Below are positions 1 through 7,754 of a stretch of 64,000 bases of DNA, in pieces (positions within the stretch are counted from its first letter, which is position 1; every line of letters starts with the position of its first letter). Origin of the DNA: Bacteroidales bacterium (GTDB taxonomy: Bacteria; Bacteroidota; Bacteroidia; Bacteroidales; UBA10428); contig JAFGSZ010000013.1 in assembly GCA_016934395.1 (NCBI GenBank), forward strand, positions 124,001-188,000. Direction: 5' to 3'. The notes beneath the pieces are model-generated. The model had not been told where the DNA came from. It saw only the letters and a list, made by a program, of their open reading frames with translations, and ran no database searches. The position numbers and the translations under genes were made by a program.

Positions 1-183
1 TTTATTCGTTAAAAAAAATTTCATTCCTACTTTAAGTAAATCGTTTTTATCCTTAAAGGTTTCATACAAAGTCCGTTTCGAGATACCAAGATGTCCGGCA
101 ATCTGATCCATGGTTACACTGCGGATTCCGTAAATCACAAATAATTCGAATGCCTCTTTGATAATGCGATCCTTCAACTCCAT
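1..183 (-). CDS. TetR/AcrR-family transcriptional regulator, N-terminal part (cut by window edge)
   Basis: The first 61 codons of a minus-strand gene run off the left edge of the window. The translated start reads MELKDRIIKEAFELFVIYG, followed by a helix-turn-helix (residues about 23-45, with MDQIAGHLGISKRTLYETF), which is the classic TetR DNA-binding domain. The ligand-binding C-terminal domain lies outside the window, so the effector cannot be named. The gene diverges from the lipoprotein gene at 498. A good -33/-7 promoter with a perfect palindrome in its spacer lies 25-55 bp upstream, which suggests autoregulation (inference). Confidence 0.85.
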   Translation of the reverse strand, partial: MELKDRIIKEAFELFVIYGIRSVTMDQIAGHLGISKRTLYETFKDKNDLLKVGMKFFLTNK

Positions 184-207
184 AAATTAGTCTTTAATTT
201 GAGCTGA

Positions 208-238
208 CAAAAATATAAAAACTTATAAAGTTTGCAAA
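208..238 (-). promoter_or_regulatory. Bacteroidota-type promoter of the TetR gene with a palindrome in the spacer
   Basis: Read on the minus strand: TTTG (plus 238-235), a 19-bp spacer, then TATTTTTG (plus 215-208). This matches the known TTTG-N19-21-TAnnTTTG consensus exactly. The spacer contains a perfect inverted repeat, AAACTT-ATA-AAGTTT (219-233), positioned where a bound repressor would block RNA polymerase. Autoregulation by the TetR protein itself is inferred. Confidence 0.65.
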
Positions 239-326
239 GTTTTCTGCATAAATTATTTTTTATTTTTATTTCCACAGTTAATAAACAAGCCATGATTAAA
301 TCCAGCTATACCTATATGGTATTGGG

Positions 327-344
327 AATCCGGACATCCGGATT
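327..344. repeat. Inverted repeat AATCCGG-N4-CCGGATT in the divergent region
   Basis: A perfect 7-bp-arm inverted repeat with spacer ACAT lies in the 314-bp region between the divergent TetR and lipoprotein genes. A further copy of AATCCGGAT lies at 485-493, just before the lipoprotein start codon. The arrangement suggests a regulator binding site. I see no gene in the rest of 184-497. Confidence 0.45.
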
Positions 345-497
345 AAATAAATGTTTAAAAAGAACAATAGTGGAATTTCGATTAACGGGTTATTCGGTAT
401 AGGTTTTAGTTAAAATTTAAATAATTTTAAACTTCTAATAGTAAAGACTTTTCAATCTAGCTTATTAAAACTTTTAATAACCTGAATCCGGATAATT

Positions 498-1328
498 ATG
501 AAACACTTTTTAATTTATGGCGCTTTTAGTATCAGCTTTTTTATAATCAGTTGCAAACCTGGAATTAAACAAGAAAATTCAGAATATTTAATACAAAAAA
601 TCGATTCGCTCAAAAAAGCAGGGTATGAAATTATAGATTATCATGCTCATTTAAAGGGAGGCCTGACAATTGAGGATTTACTTGAACATTCAAAAAAAAC
701 AGGCATTAAATATGGGGTAGCCGCAAATTGCGGTTTTGGTTTTCCTATACAAAACGATTCCGCGCTAAGTGCTTATTACCATTTTATGAAACCATACGAT
801 GTATATAATGCTATGCAGGCCGAAGGCAGGGAATGGATCAGCCTGTTCAGTCCTGATTCTGTAGCCTTATTTGATTATGTGTTTACCGATGCAATGACTT
901 TTATAGATGCAAAGGACCGGCGCACCCGGCTTTGGATGAACGACGAGGTTTATGTTGATGATACAACTGAATTTATGGACTATTATGTGCAGCAAATTGA
1001 AACTATTTTCAGTACAGAACCAGTGGACATATATGTTAATCCGACATTTCTGCCTGAGATTATTCGCAACCAGTACGATGAACTCTGGACTCCGGAACGT
1101 ATGATGAAAGTTATAACCGTGTTAAAAGAAAACGGTATTGCCCTTGAAATTAATGCCAGATATCATATACCTTCAGCATCCTTTATTAAACTTGCCAAAG
1201 AAAATGGGATGAAGTTCACTATGGGTACCAACAATGCTGAAGCAGAATTGGGTTATCTTGAATATTGTCTGGATATGATTTCCGCATGTAATTTAAGACC
1301 TGAAGATTTCTGGAAGGTTAAAAATTAA
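498..1328 (+). CDS. Putative lipoprotein, TIM-barrel metal-dependent hydrolase-like
   Basis: This is a 276-residue protein with a lipoprotein signal peptide (hydrophobic 4-18, lipobox IISC with Cys19). After the signal comes DYHAHLKGG with His49 and His51, the H-x-H metal-binding start seen in amidohydrolase and PHP-type TIM barrels. A later stretch (LEINARYHIPSASF) and a GTNNAEAELG segment near the C-terminus also fit that fold. The substrate is unknown. It stands alone on the plus strand, divergent from the TetR regulator, which may control it. Export to the periplasm or outer membrane is expected from the lipobox. The family call is moderately sure and the exact activity is not. Confidence 0.65.
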   Translation: MKHFLIYGAFSISFFIISCKPGIKQENSEYLIQKIDSLKKAGYEIIDYHAHLKGGLTIEDLLEHSKKTGIKYGVAANCGFGFPIQNDSALSAYYHFMKPYDVYNAMQAEGREWISLFSPDSVALFDYVFTDAMTFIDAKDRRTRLWMNDEVYVDDTTEFMDYYVQQIETIFSTEPVDIYVNPTFLPEIIRNQYDELWTPERMMKVITVLKENGIALEINARYHIPSASFIKLAKENGMKFTMGTNNAEAELGYLEYCLDMISACNLRPEDFWKVKN

Positions 1329-1357
1329 TGCAGAATTAATTTTATAATTTTTTTTTT
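1322..1357 (+). terminator. Weak AT-rich terminator after the lipoprotein gene
   Basis: AAATTAAT-GCAGA-ATTAATTT can pair (1322-1342, overlapping the stop codon) and is followed by a run of about eleven T from 1347. The stem has only A-T pairs, so the call rests mainly on the T run. Confidence 0.4.
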
Positions 1358-1395
1358 ACATTTCTACAGTCTAAATACCTTTAAAACTACTTATT

Positions 1396-2457
1396 ATGCC
1401 CAGATTTCTAATAAAAAGAACGGCAGCCAAAGGTACTTCACCGGGGTCTCTTATTTTTTTAGGTACAAAAAAAATGGAACAGACCCGAATGAGGATTATC
1501 CATTATTCAAAGGAGAATCTGATTGAAAGGGATATTCTGGATATCGATGAAATGGATGATTTTTTAAAGGAAGATACCGTTTCATGGTTAAACATTGATG
1601 GATTACATGATACATCGTTGATTGAAAATGTAGGTGAAAAATTTGATATTCACAGTCTTCAGCTTGAAGATATTCTGAATACAGACCAGCGCCCTAAGGT
1701 GGAAGAAGATGAAGATAATATTATCGTTTATCTTAAATTCTTAAGCCGAAATGCCGACCGCCGGCTAAATGCGGAACAGGTGGCTTTTGTTTTGGGGCAA
1801 AACTATCTCATCACTTTTCAGGAAAAAACAGGGGATTATTTTGAGCACGTCCGGGATAGAATCCGGAATTTTAAAGGCAGGATCCGATCGCTAAAAGCCG
1901 ATTATTTATTATATTCATTAATGGACACTATTGTAGATAATTACATTGCTGATATCGGAGAATTGGGAGAACAGATTGAAAACCTTGAAAACAAAGTGCT
2001 TCAACAACCAGACCAGGAGACCTTAACAGAAATTTACAATCAAAAAACGGAAATCAGTTTTATCAGAAAGAATATACGACCTGTAAAGGAAATATTAACG
2101 CGACTATTAATTTCACAATCCGGTCTTATACGGAAAAAAAACCTGATTTTTTTAAGAGACCTTGACGACCTTGTTACCCAATCGCTTGAGGCTGTTGAAT
2201 TGTATCATTCCATGGTAACCGATTATCTTAATATTTATCATTCCAGCATCAGCAATCGTGCCAACGAAGTTATGAAGGTGCTTACTATTTTTGCTGCAAT
2301 ATTTATCCCCTTAACTTTTCTCGCCGGTGTTTACGGTACCAATTTTGAATATTTACCTGAACTCCATTTTAAATACAGCTATTTTGTTATGTGGGGAATT
2401 ATGATTACAGTTGCAGTAATTATGCTCCTCTATTTTAAAAGGAAAAAATGGCTGTAA
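1396..2457 (+). CDS. corA: CorA-family magnesium/cobalt channel, GTN instead of GMN motif
   Basis: This 353-residue protein has the CorA architecture: a long soluble alpha/beta N-terminal domain, a long stalk helix (about 180-285), and two C-terminal membrane segments (about 294-313 and 325-345), ending in the basic tail FKRKKWL. Family members assemble as pentameric Mg2+/Co2+ channels in the inner membrane. The signature loop between the two membrane helices reads YGTNFEYLPEL. Thr315 (codon ACC, 2338-2340) therefore replaces the Met of the canonical GMN selectivity motif, while the flanking residues are conserved. The N-terminus has a Lys/Arg-rich extension of about 30 residues. Stand-alone gene, convergent with the MFS gene. 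Confidence 0.9.
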   Translation: MPRFLIKRTAAKGTSPGSLIFLGTKKMEQTRMRIIHYSKENLIERDILDIDEMDDFLKEDTVSWLNIDGLHDTSLIENVGEKFDIHSLQLEDILNTDQRPKVEEDEDNIIVYLKFLSRNADRRLNAEQVAFVLGQNYLITFQEKTGDYFEHVRDRIRNFKGRIRSLKADYLLYSLMDTIVDNYIADIGELGEQIENLENKVLQQPDQETLTEIYNQKTEISFIRKNIRPVKEILTRLLISQSGLIRKKNLIFLRDLDDLVTQSLEAVELYHSMVTDYLNIYHSSISNRANEVMKVLTIFAAIFIPLTFLAGVYGTNFEYLPELHFKYSYFVMWGIMITVAVIMLLYFKRKKWL

Positions 2458-2508
2458 GCCTTTTGGAAATCGACTTTTGCAGCTATAAAAAAATCGCTAA
2501 ATTAAAAG

Positions 2509-4038
2509 TTAACTATTTTTATCAGGTTTTTTGTAATTTTTAGCTTTCACACGTTTTCCCTGTACTATAACATCCTTAATTGTTTTAGCCTGATTCACTA
2601 AAGCAAAAGGGAAATTAAACAATGTAAACATTCCACCCAGGGTTGAAAAATTCCTCATTCTCATTCTCACTTCAGAAAGTAATTCCTGTAACATCACTTT
2701 TTCTTCCACTTCACCTTTTTCTTTAACATAGGTTAATCGCTGAAGTGCAATAAGTCCTGTAAGAAATGCAATAAAAAAGAAAAAATCCCAACGCTGAAGG
2801 CTCAATGTAGGTAATATAAAATCACCATGTGGTCCGGTCCAGGTAAAATCCCATGACAAAGACCTGACTTCAAAAAAATCGGCAAAAGTCCCCCCCAGAA
2901 TCGGGGCAATTCCGGCGGCCAGTGACACGATAAAAGTGTTGGCTGCAAGAAATGCTGTAGCCTGCCCTTTGGGGGCAAGTTTTAAACCGATATTCCCCTG
3001 ACCCAGGGTTACTCCTGAAATTGCAATTCCCATAAAAACATGTATGATAATGATCAGGGGAATGGTAAACCTGTGAGGATCGGGAACGGTTGTAAACGTC
3101 CAGGCCAATACGCAAACTATATATATTAACGAACTTACAGCCAAAACCGATTTATTGCTGAACTTATCCGACAACGTGCCCCAAATTTTTAAAAAGAAAA
3201 AATTAAAAACCTGGCTGATTACTGACAGAATAATTACAAACGACATATCGTACTTCAACATTTTTAACAAATATACCGTGAAAAAAGGGGCCACCAGGTT
3301 CATCGTAAAGCTCCATACGCCGGTAAATTTTACCAGATTCCGGAAATTTTCATTTTTAAAAGGTTCAAAGATTATTTGAAAAACCTTCAGGTTCGAAGAT
3401 TGAAGTTTTGGTTCCGGAATATTAGATATAAAATATACGCCCATTTCTCCGGCAATAAATCCTGCGGCAAATAATAATGAAAATCCTGCAAGGTTATGCT
3501 CCGGAAACCATTTATCCCAATAATCGATAAAATAACCTCCGGCAAGACTAAAAAAGATTCCGGTCAACATGGCAATTCTCATTTTCCGCCCCATAAACTT
3601 CCCCATATTTTCCTGTGGAATTACATCGCGCATCCATGAATTCCAGCTGCAGGTAGCAACAGCCGCAAAAGCTGAACTTAACAACAACGAAATAAATAAG
3701 ACAACCTTTCCTGCTTCTTCCTTAAAAAGAAAAGGAATTAATGCTATTAGTAATAAAAAAATTCTGGAGACCAATGCTCCCAGTGTTGTTATCAACCGCC
3801 GGTTTTTTATTCTTTCAACAAGATAGATAGACGGCAACTGAATAATTTGGACCAGTGGAGGAATTGCTGCTAAAAGACCGATAACTAAATTCGATGCCCC
3901 CAGTTTTAAAGCAAAAGCAACCAGAAAGGTCCCGCTGGTAAGGGTTACCATAATCTGAGATGCCACCCCGTCTCTTATAACTCCATTTAAACCTTTTTGA
4001 ATTTGCCTTTTATCGAGCGTATCTATTGGTTTTAACAT
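2509..4038 (-). CDS. Major facilitator superfamily transporter
   Basis: A 509-residue polytopic inner-membrane protein with about 12 hydrophobic segments. The N-terminal half has MVTLTSGTFLVAFALKLGA followed by a Pro-rich loop (AAIPPLVQ) and a charged RIKNRR loop between helices 2 and 3, as in MFS carriers. The C-terminal 60 residues are soluble and basic. The substrate cannot be deduced; uncharacterised MFS proteins of this size are common in Bacteroidota. It is a single gene on the minus strand, convergent with corA. The start at 4038 gives a plausible cytoplasmic N-terminus (MLKPIDTLDKRQIQKGL). Confidence 0.82.
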   Translation of the reverse strand: MLKPIDTLDKRQIQKGLNGVIRDGVASQIMVTLTSGTFLVAFALKLGASNLVIGLLAAIPPLVQIIQLPSIYLVERIKNRRLITTLGALVSRIFLLLIALIPFLFKEEAGKVVLFISLLLSSAFAAVATCSWNSWMRDVIPQENMGKFMGRKMRIAMLTGIFFSLAGGYFIDYWDKWFPEHNLAGFSLLFAAGFIAGEMGVYFISNIPEPKLQSSNLKVFQIIFEPFKNENFRNLVKFTGVWSFTMNLVAPFFTVYLLKMLKYDMSFVIILSVISQVFNFFFLKIWGTLSDKFSNKSVLAVSSLIYIVCVLAWTFTTVPDPHRFTIPLIIIIHVFMGIAISGVTLGQGNIGLKLAPKGQATAFLAANTFIVSLAAGIAPILGGTFADFFEVRSLSWDFTWTGPHGDFILPTLSLQRWDFFFFIAFLTGLIALQRLTYVKEKGEVEEKVMLQELLSEVRMRMRNFSTLGGMFTLFNFPFALVNQAKTIKDVIVQGKRVKAKNYKKPDKNS

Positions 4039-4229
4039 TATAAAAGCTTAAAATCTTAATGATTATAAAAATGCTGATAAGGAAATGTTGTATTTCTTAA
4101 ATTAAATTTAAAAATAATAAATTACGATTAAAACACGGGAATACACAAAAGACTTCTTCAGGGTGTTAGAAAACACCTTTCAATTATTTACACCTATGAA
4201 TAATATTCTATTTACTGATCAGGCTTATT

Positions 4230-4655
4230 TTAACTTTCAGCTTCTTGTTTTAACTCCTGCAAATTTTTTTTCATGCCTTCTGTTAGCGATTTACCCATGG
4301 TTCCGGAACCCAAACCTTTTAATGATTCCTCAACAATAACTTTGGTCCCCTCGTTTGTTTCTTCAAATTTCCAGTTATGAACAGCAGATATCCACCAGAT
4401 TTTTCCGGTCCACCCAATTTCAGCATATGGGTTAACAGTATGCAGTTTCGATTTTATTACTAAACTATTGGCCTTCCAAATAAAGGTTTTACCAGCTTCA
4501 GGCATACCTTCAATTTTAGCAGAAGCTACATTACCCTGCCAGCTTGGCCAGTTATTAATTTCAGATACAATTGAGTACACTTTTTTAACAGAAGAACGGA
4601 TAATAATTTCTTCTCTGGCATATGCTTTTGCTGTTGGATCTGCCAATACGTTCAT
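4230..4655 (-). CDS. SRPBCC (START/polyketide-cyclase-like) domain protein
   Basis: A 141-residue single-domain protein. After about 15 residues it enters REEIIIRSSVKKVYSIVSEI followed by NNWPSWQ, the typical start of the SRPBCC helix-grip fold. Alternating beta strands follow (GWTGKIWWISAVHNWKFEE), then a long C-terminal helix (KSLTEGMKKNLQELKQEAES). Such domains bind hydrophobic ligands in a deep cavity. No catalytic residues are diagnostic and no partner gene is adjacent, so only the fold is claimed. It diverges from the DUF1003 gene, and a 23-bp palindrome lies between the two starts. Confidence 0.75.
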   Translation of the reverse strand: MNVLADPTAKAYAREEIIIRSSVKKVYSIVSEINNWPSWQGNVASAKIEGMPEAGKTFIWKANSLVIKSKLHTVNPYAEIGWTGKIWWISAVHNWKFEETNEGTKVIVEESLKGLGSGTMGKSLTEGMKKNLQELKQEAES

Positions 4656-4751
4656 AGATTGATATTTTAAAGTTGAGATTGGAGGTAGTGTTGATATAAA
4701 TAAAATAAATATAATAACTGTTCTTTTAGTATGAAAATAAATCCAACATAT

Positions 4752-4774
4752 AACAAAATTTCCGAAATTTTGTT
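4752..4774. promoter_or_regulatory. 23-bp perfect palindrome between divergent genes (candidate operator)
   Basis: AACAAAATTT-CCG-AAATTTTGTT has two perfect 10-bp arms around a 3-bp centre, in the 239-bp region between the SRPBCC and DUF1003 genes. Neither strand has a following T run, so a dimeric regulator site fits better than a terminator. The regulator is unknown. Confidence 0.5.
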
Positions 4775-4833
4775 CTCACCATTTACAGCCCCAAGTATAA
4801 GATTTCACAGTAAAATACTATCTTAAAAAAAAG

Positions 4834-4841
4834 TACATTTG
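4834..4841 (+). promoter_or_regulatory. -7 box TACATTTG upstream of the DUF1003 gene
   Basis: Exact match to TAnnTTTG, 53 bp before the start codon of the DUF1003 gene. No convincing TTTG lies at the right distance upstream, so this is a one-element match only. Confidence 0.35.
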
Positions 4842-4894
4842 TTGTATGCAACTTTAAAATTCAATTTATAACCAATAATATTATATAATAAAAA

Positions 4895-5593
4895 ATGAAA
4901 ACGTTTTATAGTGACCTTTCAAAAAAAGAATTTCCGCTTTCTGACCGGGTATCAGGCAAAACGGTAAGATTATCTATCTTAAACTTAATTCAAAAGGATA
5001 ATCCGCAATTCACAGCCGATAATTTTTTATCGATTAGTGAACTAAGTATTTACAGAGAAAAATATATTGAAAGCTTTCTTACAAAACAATTGGGAAAACT
5101 CTCAAAGCTGGAAAAAACAGTATTGGTTTCCCTGAAAGATAATTCGACCTTAACGGATAAAATTGATGATGAAGACAAACAAGCAATGACTTTTGGACAA
5201 AGAATTGCAGACAAGGTCGCTACTTTTGGAGGTAGCTGGATATTTATTATATCGTTTGGAATGTTTCTTTTCATTTGGATTTCTATAAATATTTTTTGGC
5301 TTGCCAACAAAGCATTTGATCCCTATCCGTTTATACTTTTAAATTTAATTTTATCGAGTTTAGCCGCAATACAGGCGCCTGTTATTATGATGAGCCAAAA
5401 CCGGCAGGAAGAAAAAGACAGGGAAAGAGGTAAAAAGGACTATATGGTAAACCTCAAATCTGAACTTGAAATCAGGATGCTGCACGAGAAAATCGACCAT
5501 TTAATTATTAGTCAGCAACAGGAAGTATTAGAGATTCATAAAGTGCAGATTGAGATGATGAATGATATACTTAGACGCATTGAAAAAGAATAA
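4895..5593 (+). CDS. DUF1003 family membrane protein
   Basis: A 232-residue protein with a soluble N-terminal half (1-110), two adjacent membrane segments (about 113-136 and 144-166) and a charged coiled-coil tail (170-232, rich in Glu/Lys/Arg). The order ADKVATFGGSWIFIISFG, then APVIMMSQNRQEEKDR, is characteristic of DUF1003 proteins, whose function is unknown. The tail begins at RQEEKDRERGKKDY and probably lies in the cytoplasm. It stands alone, and its promoter region shares the palindrome at 4752-4774 with the divergent SRPBCC gene. Confidence 0.82.
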   Translation: MKTFYSDLSKKEFPLSDRVSGKTVRLSILNLIQKDNPQFTADNFLSISELSIYREKYIESFLTKQLGKLSKLEKTVLVSLKDNSTLTDKIDDEDKQAMTFGQRIADKVATFGGSWIFIISFGMFLFIWISINIFWLANKAFDPYPFILLNLILSSLAAIQAPVIMMSQNRQEEKDRERGKKDYMVNLKSELEIRMLHEKIDHLIISQQQEVLEIHKVQIEMMNDILRRIEKE

Positions 5594-5710
5594 TTGTCAG
5601 GTTTCATAGTTAATATTTTTATAAAATTCTCCTGAATAATCCATATAGGTTTAAATTGAGTAATTTTAAAATTACTTTCCAATTCAGTATATTCGCCTGA
5701 AATTTTTCAC

Positions 5711-5962
5711 ATGAAATGCCGTTCCGGTTGTGGTGCGTGTTGCATTGCTCCTTCTATTTCTTCTCCCATTCCCGGAATGCCGCAAGGCAAACCAGCCGGG
5801 ATTCAATGCATACATCTCACTAAAGATTATAGATGCGCTATTTTTAAGAATCCAGCGCGACCAAAGGTATGTGCTGACTTTAAAGCCGAAACTCTTATCT
5901 GCGGTACCTCGCGCGAGGAAGCCCTGAACAACCTCACCAATCTTGAAAACGGAATTATCTGA
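5711..5962 (+). CDS. YkgJ-type cysteine-cluster protein
   Basis: An 83-residue protein with an N-terminal CRSGCGACC cluster (Cys3, 7, 10, 11) followed by two later Cys positions (IQCIHL, DYRCAIF) and RPKVCADF. This is the spacing of the YkgJ / CxxCxxCC zinc- or iron-binding family. Two arginine/proline-rich motifs between the Cys groups are also typical. The domain is thought to chelate a metal; the role in the cell is unknown. It is a stand-alone gene. Overlapping frames at the same place are shadows, because only this frame keeps the family's Cys pattern. Confidence 0.82.
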   Translation: MKCRSGCGACCIAPSISSPIPGMPQGKPAGIQCIHLTKDYRCAIFKNPARPKVCADFKAETLICGTSREEALNNLTNLENGII

Positions 5963-6089
5963 GTTCTTTAACTGTCGGTAAATACGCAACTAAATTGAGT
6001 ATTTAATTCAGACAAATAGGTGTTTATTCCGATTCATCAGAGAGCTCACGAAACTAACTTTACTTAAAATTTTAAATATAATTATTGCT

Positions 6090-6407
6090 ATGATTACTTT
6101 AAACCAACAAGGTGAACAATTAATAGTTTCGTTTCAAAAAACGAACAAGTTAAATATTCTTAACAGTTCCGTAGTAAAGGAAACTTTACTTAATAAAGCT
6201 TTTGTTAAGTCCAATAATCTGGTTTTTGACTTTAGTGATATCCGGTTTATCGATTCCTCAGGATTTAATCTATTGGTAGAATTGAATAACCAACAGAATC
6301 AAAATGGAAAAAAATTATATGTCTCCGGGGTTTCTGACGAAGCTAAAGAACTTCTTGAACTAATGAAGCTGAATTTCCCGGTATATAATTCTGAAATAGC
6401 TGCTTAA
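6090..6407 (+). CDS. STAS-domain protein (anti-sigma-factor antagonist-like)
   Basis: A 105-residue single STAS domain. The strand-helix pattern and the motif FDFSDIRFIDSSGFNLL match SpoIIAA-type anti-anti-sigma factors. In that family the Ser right after Asp (here Ser56 in D55-S-S-G58) is phosphorylated by a partner kinase. No kinase, phosphatase or sigma gene is next to it, so the partner must lie elsewhere. A role in partner switching is inferred from the family, and a purely structural STAS role cannot be excluded. Confidence 0.82.
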   Translation: MITLNQQGEQLIVSFQKTNKLNILNSSVVKETLLNKAFVKSNNLVFDFSDIRFIDSSGFNLLVELNNQQNQNGKKLYVSGVSDEAKELLELMKLNFPVYNSEIAA

Positions 6408-6528
6408 ACCTGTTCTCCTGTTTTTACAATATTATTCTGCTATTATTTAGAAAAAGTTTTTCCGTTTTTAATTGATCATTTTTGCATAACGGTTGTTTAA
6501 CCAGTTATTCACCGGTTAAATAATTGTT

Positions 6529-7347
6529 ATGCATTCAATCCCAGGACTCGAACAAAAATTAGGCGCATGGTTCCGGCTACATCCCAAAGTTGTTGTCGCT
6601 TTATCGGGAGGTGTGGATTCATGTCTTGTTGCCTATCTTTCGAGAAAATTTCTGGGAAAGAAAAATTCAATTGCTGTTATCTCGGCTTCAGCAAGTGTAA
6701 AACAAAAAGATCTGGATGTAGCGCGGAAGTTTTCTGTACTTTACGATATTCAATTAATCGAAACTGATGCCGGTGAAATCCGGGATCCGAATTACACAAA
6801 AAATCCTATAAATCGTTGTTTTTATTGTAAATCGGCCCTTTATGCCAAACTTAAAAAAATTGTTGATTTACATTATCCTTCATTTGAAGTAATTAATGGC
6901 AATAATTTTAGTGACCTGGGTGATTATCGCCCCGGCCTCAAAGCCGCTGAAAATTTCAGTGCGCTGAGTCCGCTGGCTGAATGTGGCCTGGATAAAAACG
7001 ACATCAGAAAACTGGCAAAACACTATAAGCTTTTTGTCTGGGATAAACCTGCAAGCCCCTGTTTAAGCAGCAGATTCCCTTATGGTGAATCAATCAGTAA
7101 AGAAAAATTAAAACAAATTGAACGCAGTGAAGATCTGTTAAACAGTTTTGGTTTTGATGACGTTCGGGTGAGATATATTAAGAACATTGCAAAAATTGAA
7201 GTTCCGAATGAACAGATCAAAAAACTTCAAGATAAAATATCTGCTATATCATCTGAATTTAAAAAATTTGGATTTGAAAATTGTGTAATCGATCAGGAAG
7301 GATTAATATCAGGGAAACTCAATCGAAATATAAAAAATTCGGTTTAG
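6529..7347 (+). CDS. larE: ATP-dependent sacrificial sulfur transferase LarE
   Basis: A 272-residue PP-loop protein. The ATP pyrophosphatase loop SGGVDS is at 26-31. Cys97 and Cys100 form RCFYC, and PASPCLSSRFPYG carries Cys178, which corresponds to the sulfur-donating Cys176 of Lactobacillus plantarum LarE. LarE converts the carboxylates of a nicotinate-derived precursor to thiocarboxylates while making the nickel-pincer cofactor of lactate racemase. The usual partners larA, larB and larC are not in the window, so the gene is an orphan here. Length and motifs are intact. LarE homologues without lar partners may serve other sulfur-insertion reactions. Confidence 0.85.
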   Translation: MHSIPGLEQKLGAWFRLHPKVVVALSGGVDSCLVAYLSRKFLGKKNSIAVISASASVKQKDLDVARKFSVLYDIQLIETDAGEIRDPNYTKNPINRCFYCKSALYAKLKKIVDLHYPSFEVINGNNFSDLGDYRPGLKAAENFSALSPLAECGLDKNDIRKLAKHYKLFVWDKPASPCLSSRFPYGESISKEKLKQIERSEDLLNSFGFDDVRVRYIKNIAKIEVPNEQIKKLQDKISAISSEFKKFGFENCVIDQEGLISGKLNRNIKNSV

Positions 7348-7438
7348 GTTTTTTATTCCGTTTCACTAAATAATCCATGGGTAAACCGACATGTATTTTA
7401 AAAATTTACAGTACAATAGTTTAAAAAGCAGCAAAATA

Positions 7439-7597
7439 TTAATACGATTTTGCTTTTTTTATCAGCGGATTTCCGCAACACATTAATCCTTGAGACTCAC
7501 AACTGCATCCCTGGCATTCTTTGGTAACTTTTAACTCAAGACCACAGTCTGCACAAACCAACACATCTCCATGTTTAATATCACTACATTTTGTCAT
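7439..7597 (-). CDS. Small Cys-rich, zinc-ribbon-like protein (52 aa)
   Basis: A short minus-strand reading frame encodes 52 residues with eight cysteines (4, 15, 18, 28, 31, 33, 40, 41). The core VCADCGLEL is a CxxC zinc-knuckle pattern, followed by KECQGCSC and MCCG, then a basic tail (KKAKSY). The regular Cys spacing over an otherwise ordinary composition argues for a real metal-binding protein. It resembles small rubredoxin- or desulforedoxin-like ribbon proteins, but I cannot name a family. The start ATG is at 7597. It is convergent with larE. Confidence 0.7.
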   Translation of the reverse strand: MTKCSDIKHGDVLVCADCGLELKVTKECQGCSCESQGLMCCGNPLIKKAKSY

Positions 7598-7754
7598 TAT
7601 ACTTAATTTTGTTAGTTACAAATTAAAAACAATCAAAAGAACATAATAGTTTAGATTATAAATAAATAACGATAAAGCAAGATAATTTTTAATAATTTAG
7701 AAAAATATGAATGTAATCATATACGCAGGGTTTTATTAACGAATAACTACTTCA

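Noticed and set aside
2870-3379. Open frames inside the MFS gene on both strands
   Set aside because: They overlap a clearly coding gene and lack any family pattern; they are shadows. The same holds for most frames under about 110 residues nested in longer genes.
4162-4177. Hairpin GGTGTT-AGAA-AACACC between the MFS and SRPBCC genes
   Set aside because: Stem is short and no T run follows on the minus strand, so it is not called a terminator.
6487-6528. Apparent 11-bp repeats (AACGGTTGTTT, AACCAGTTATT, ACCGGTTAAAT) before larE
   Set aside because: The copies match poorly, and no consistent consensus emerges.
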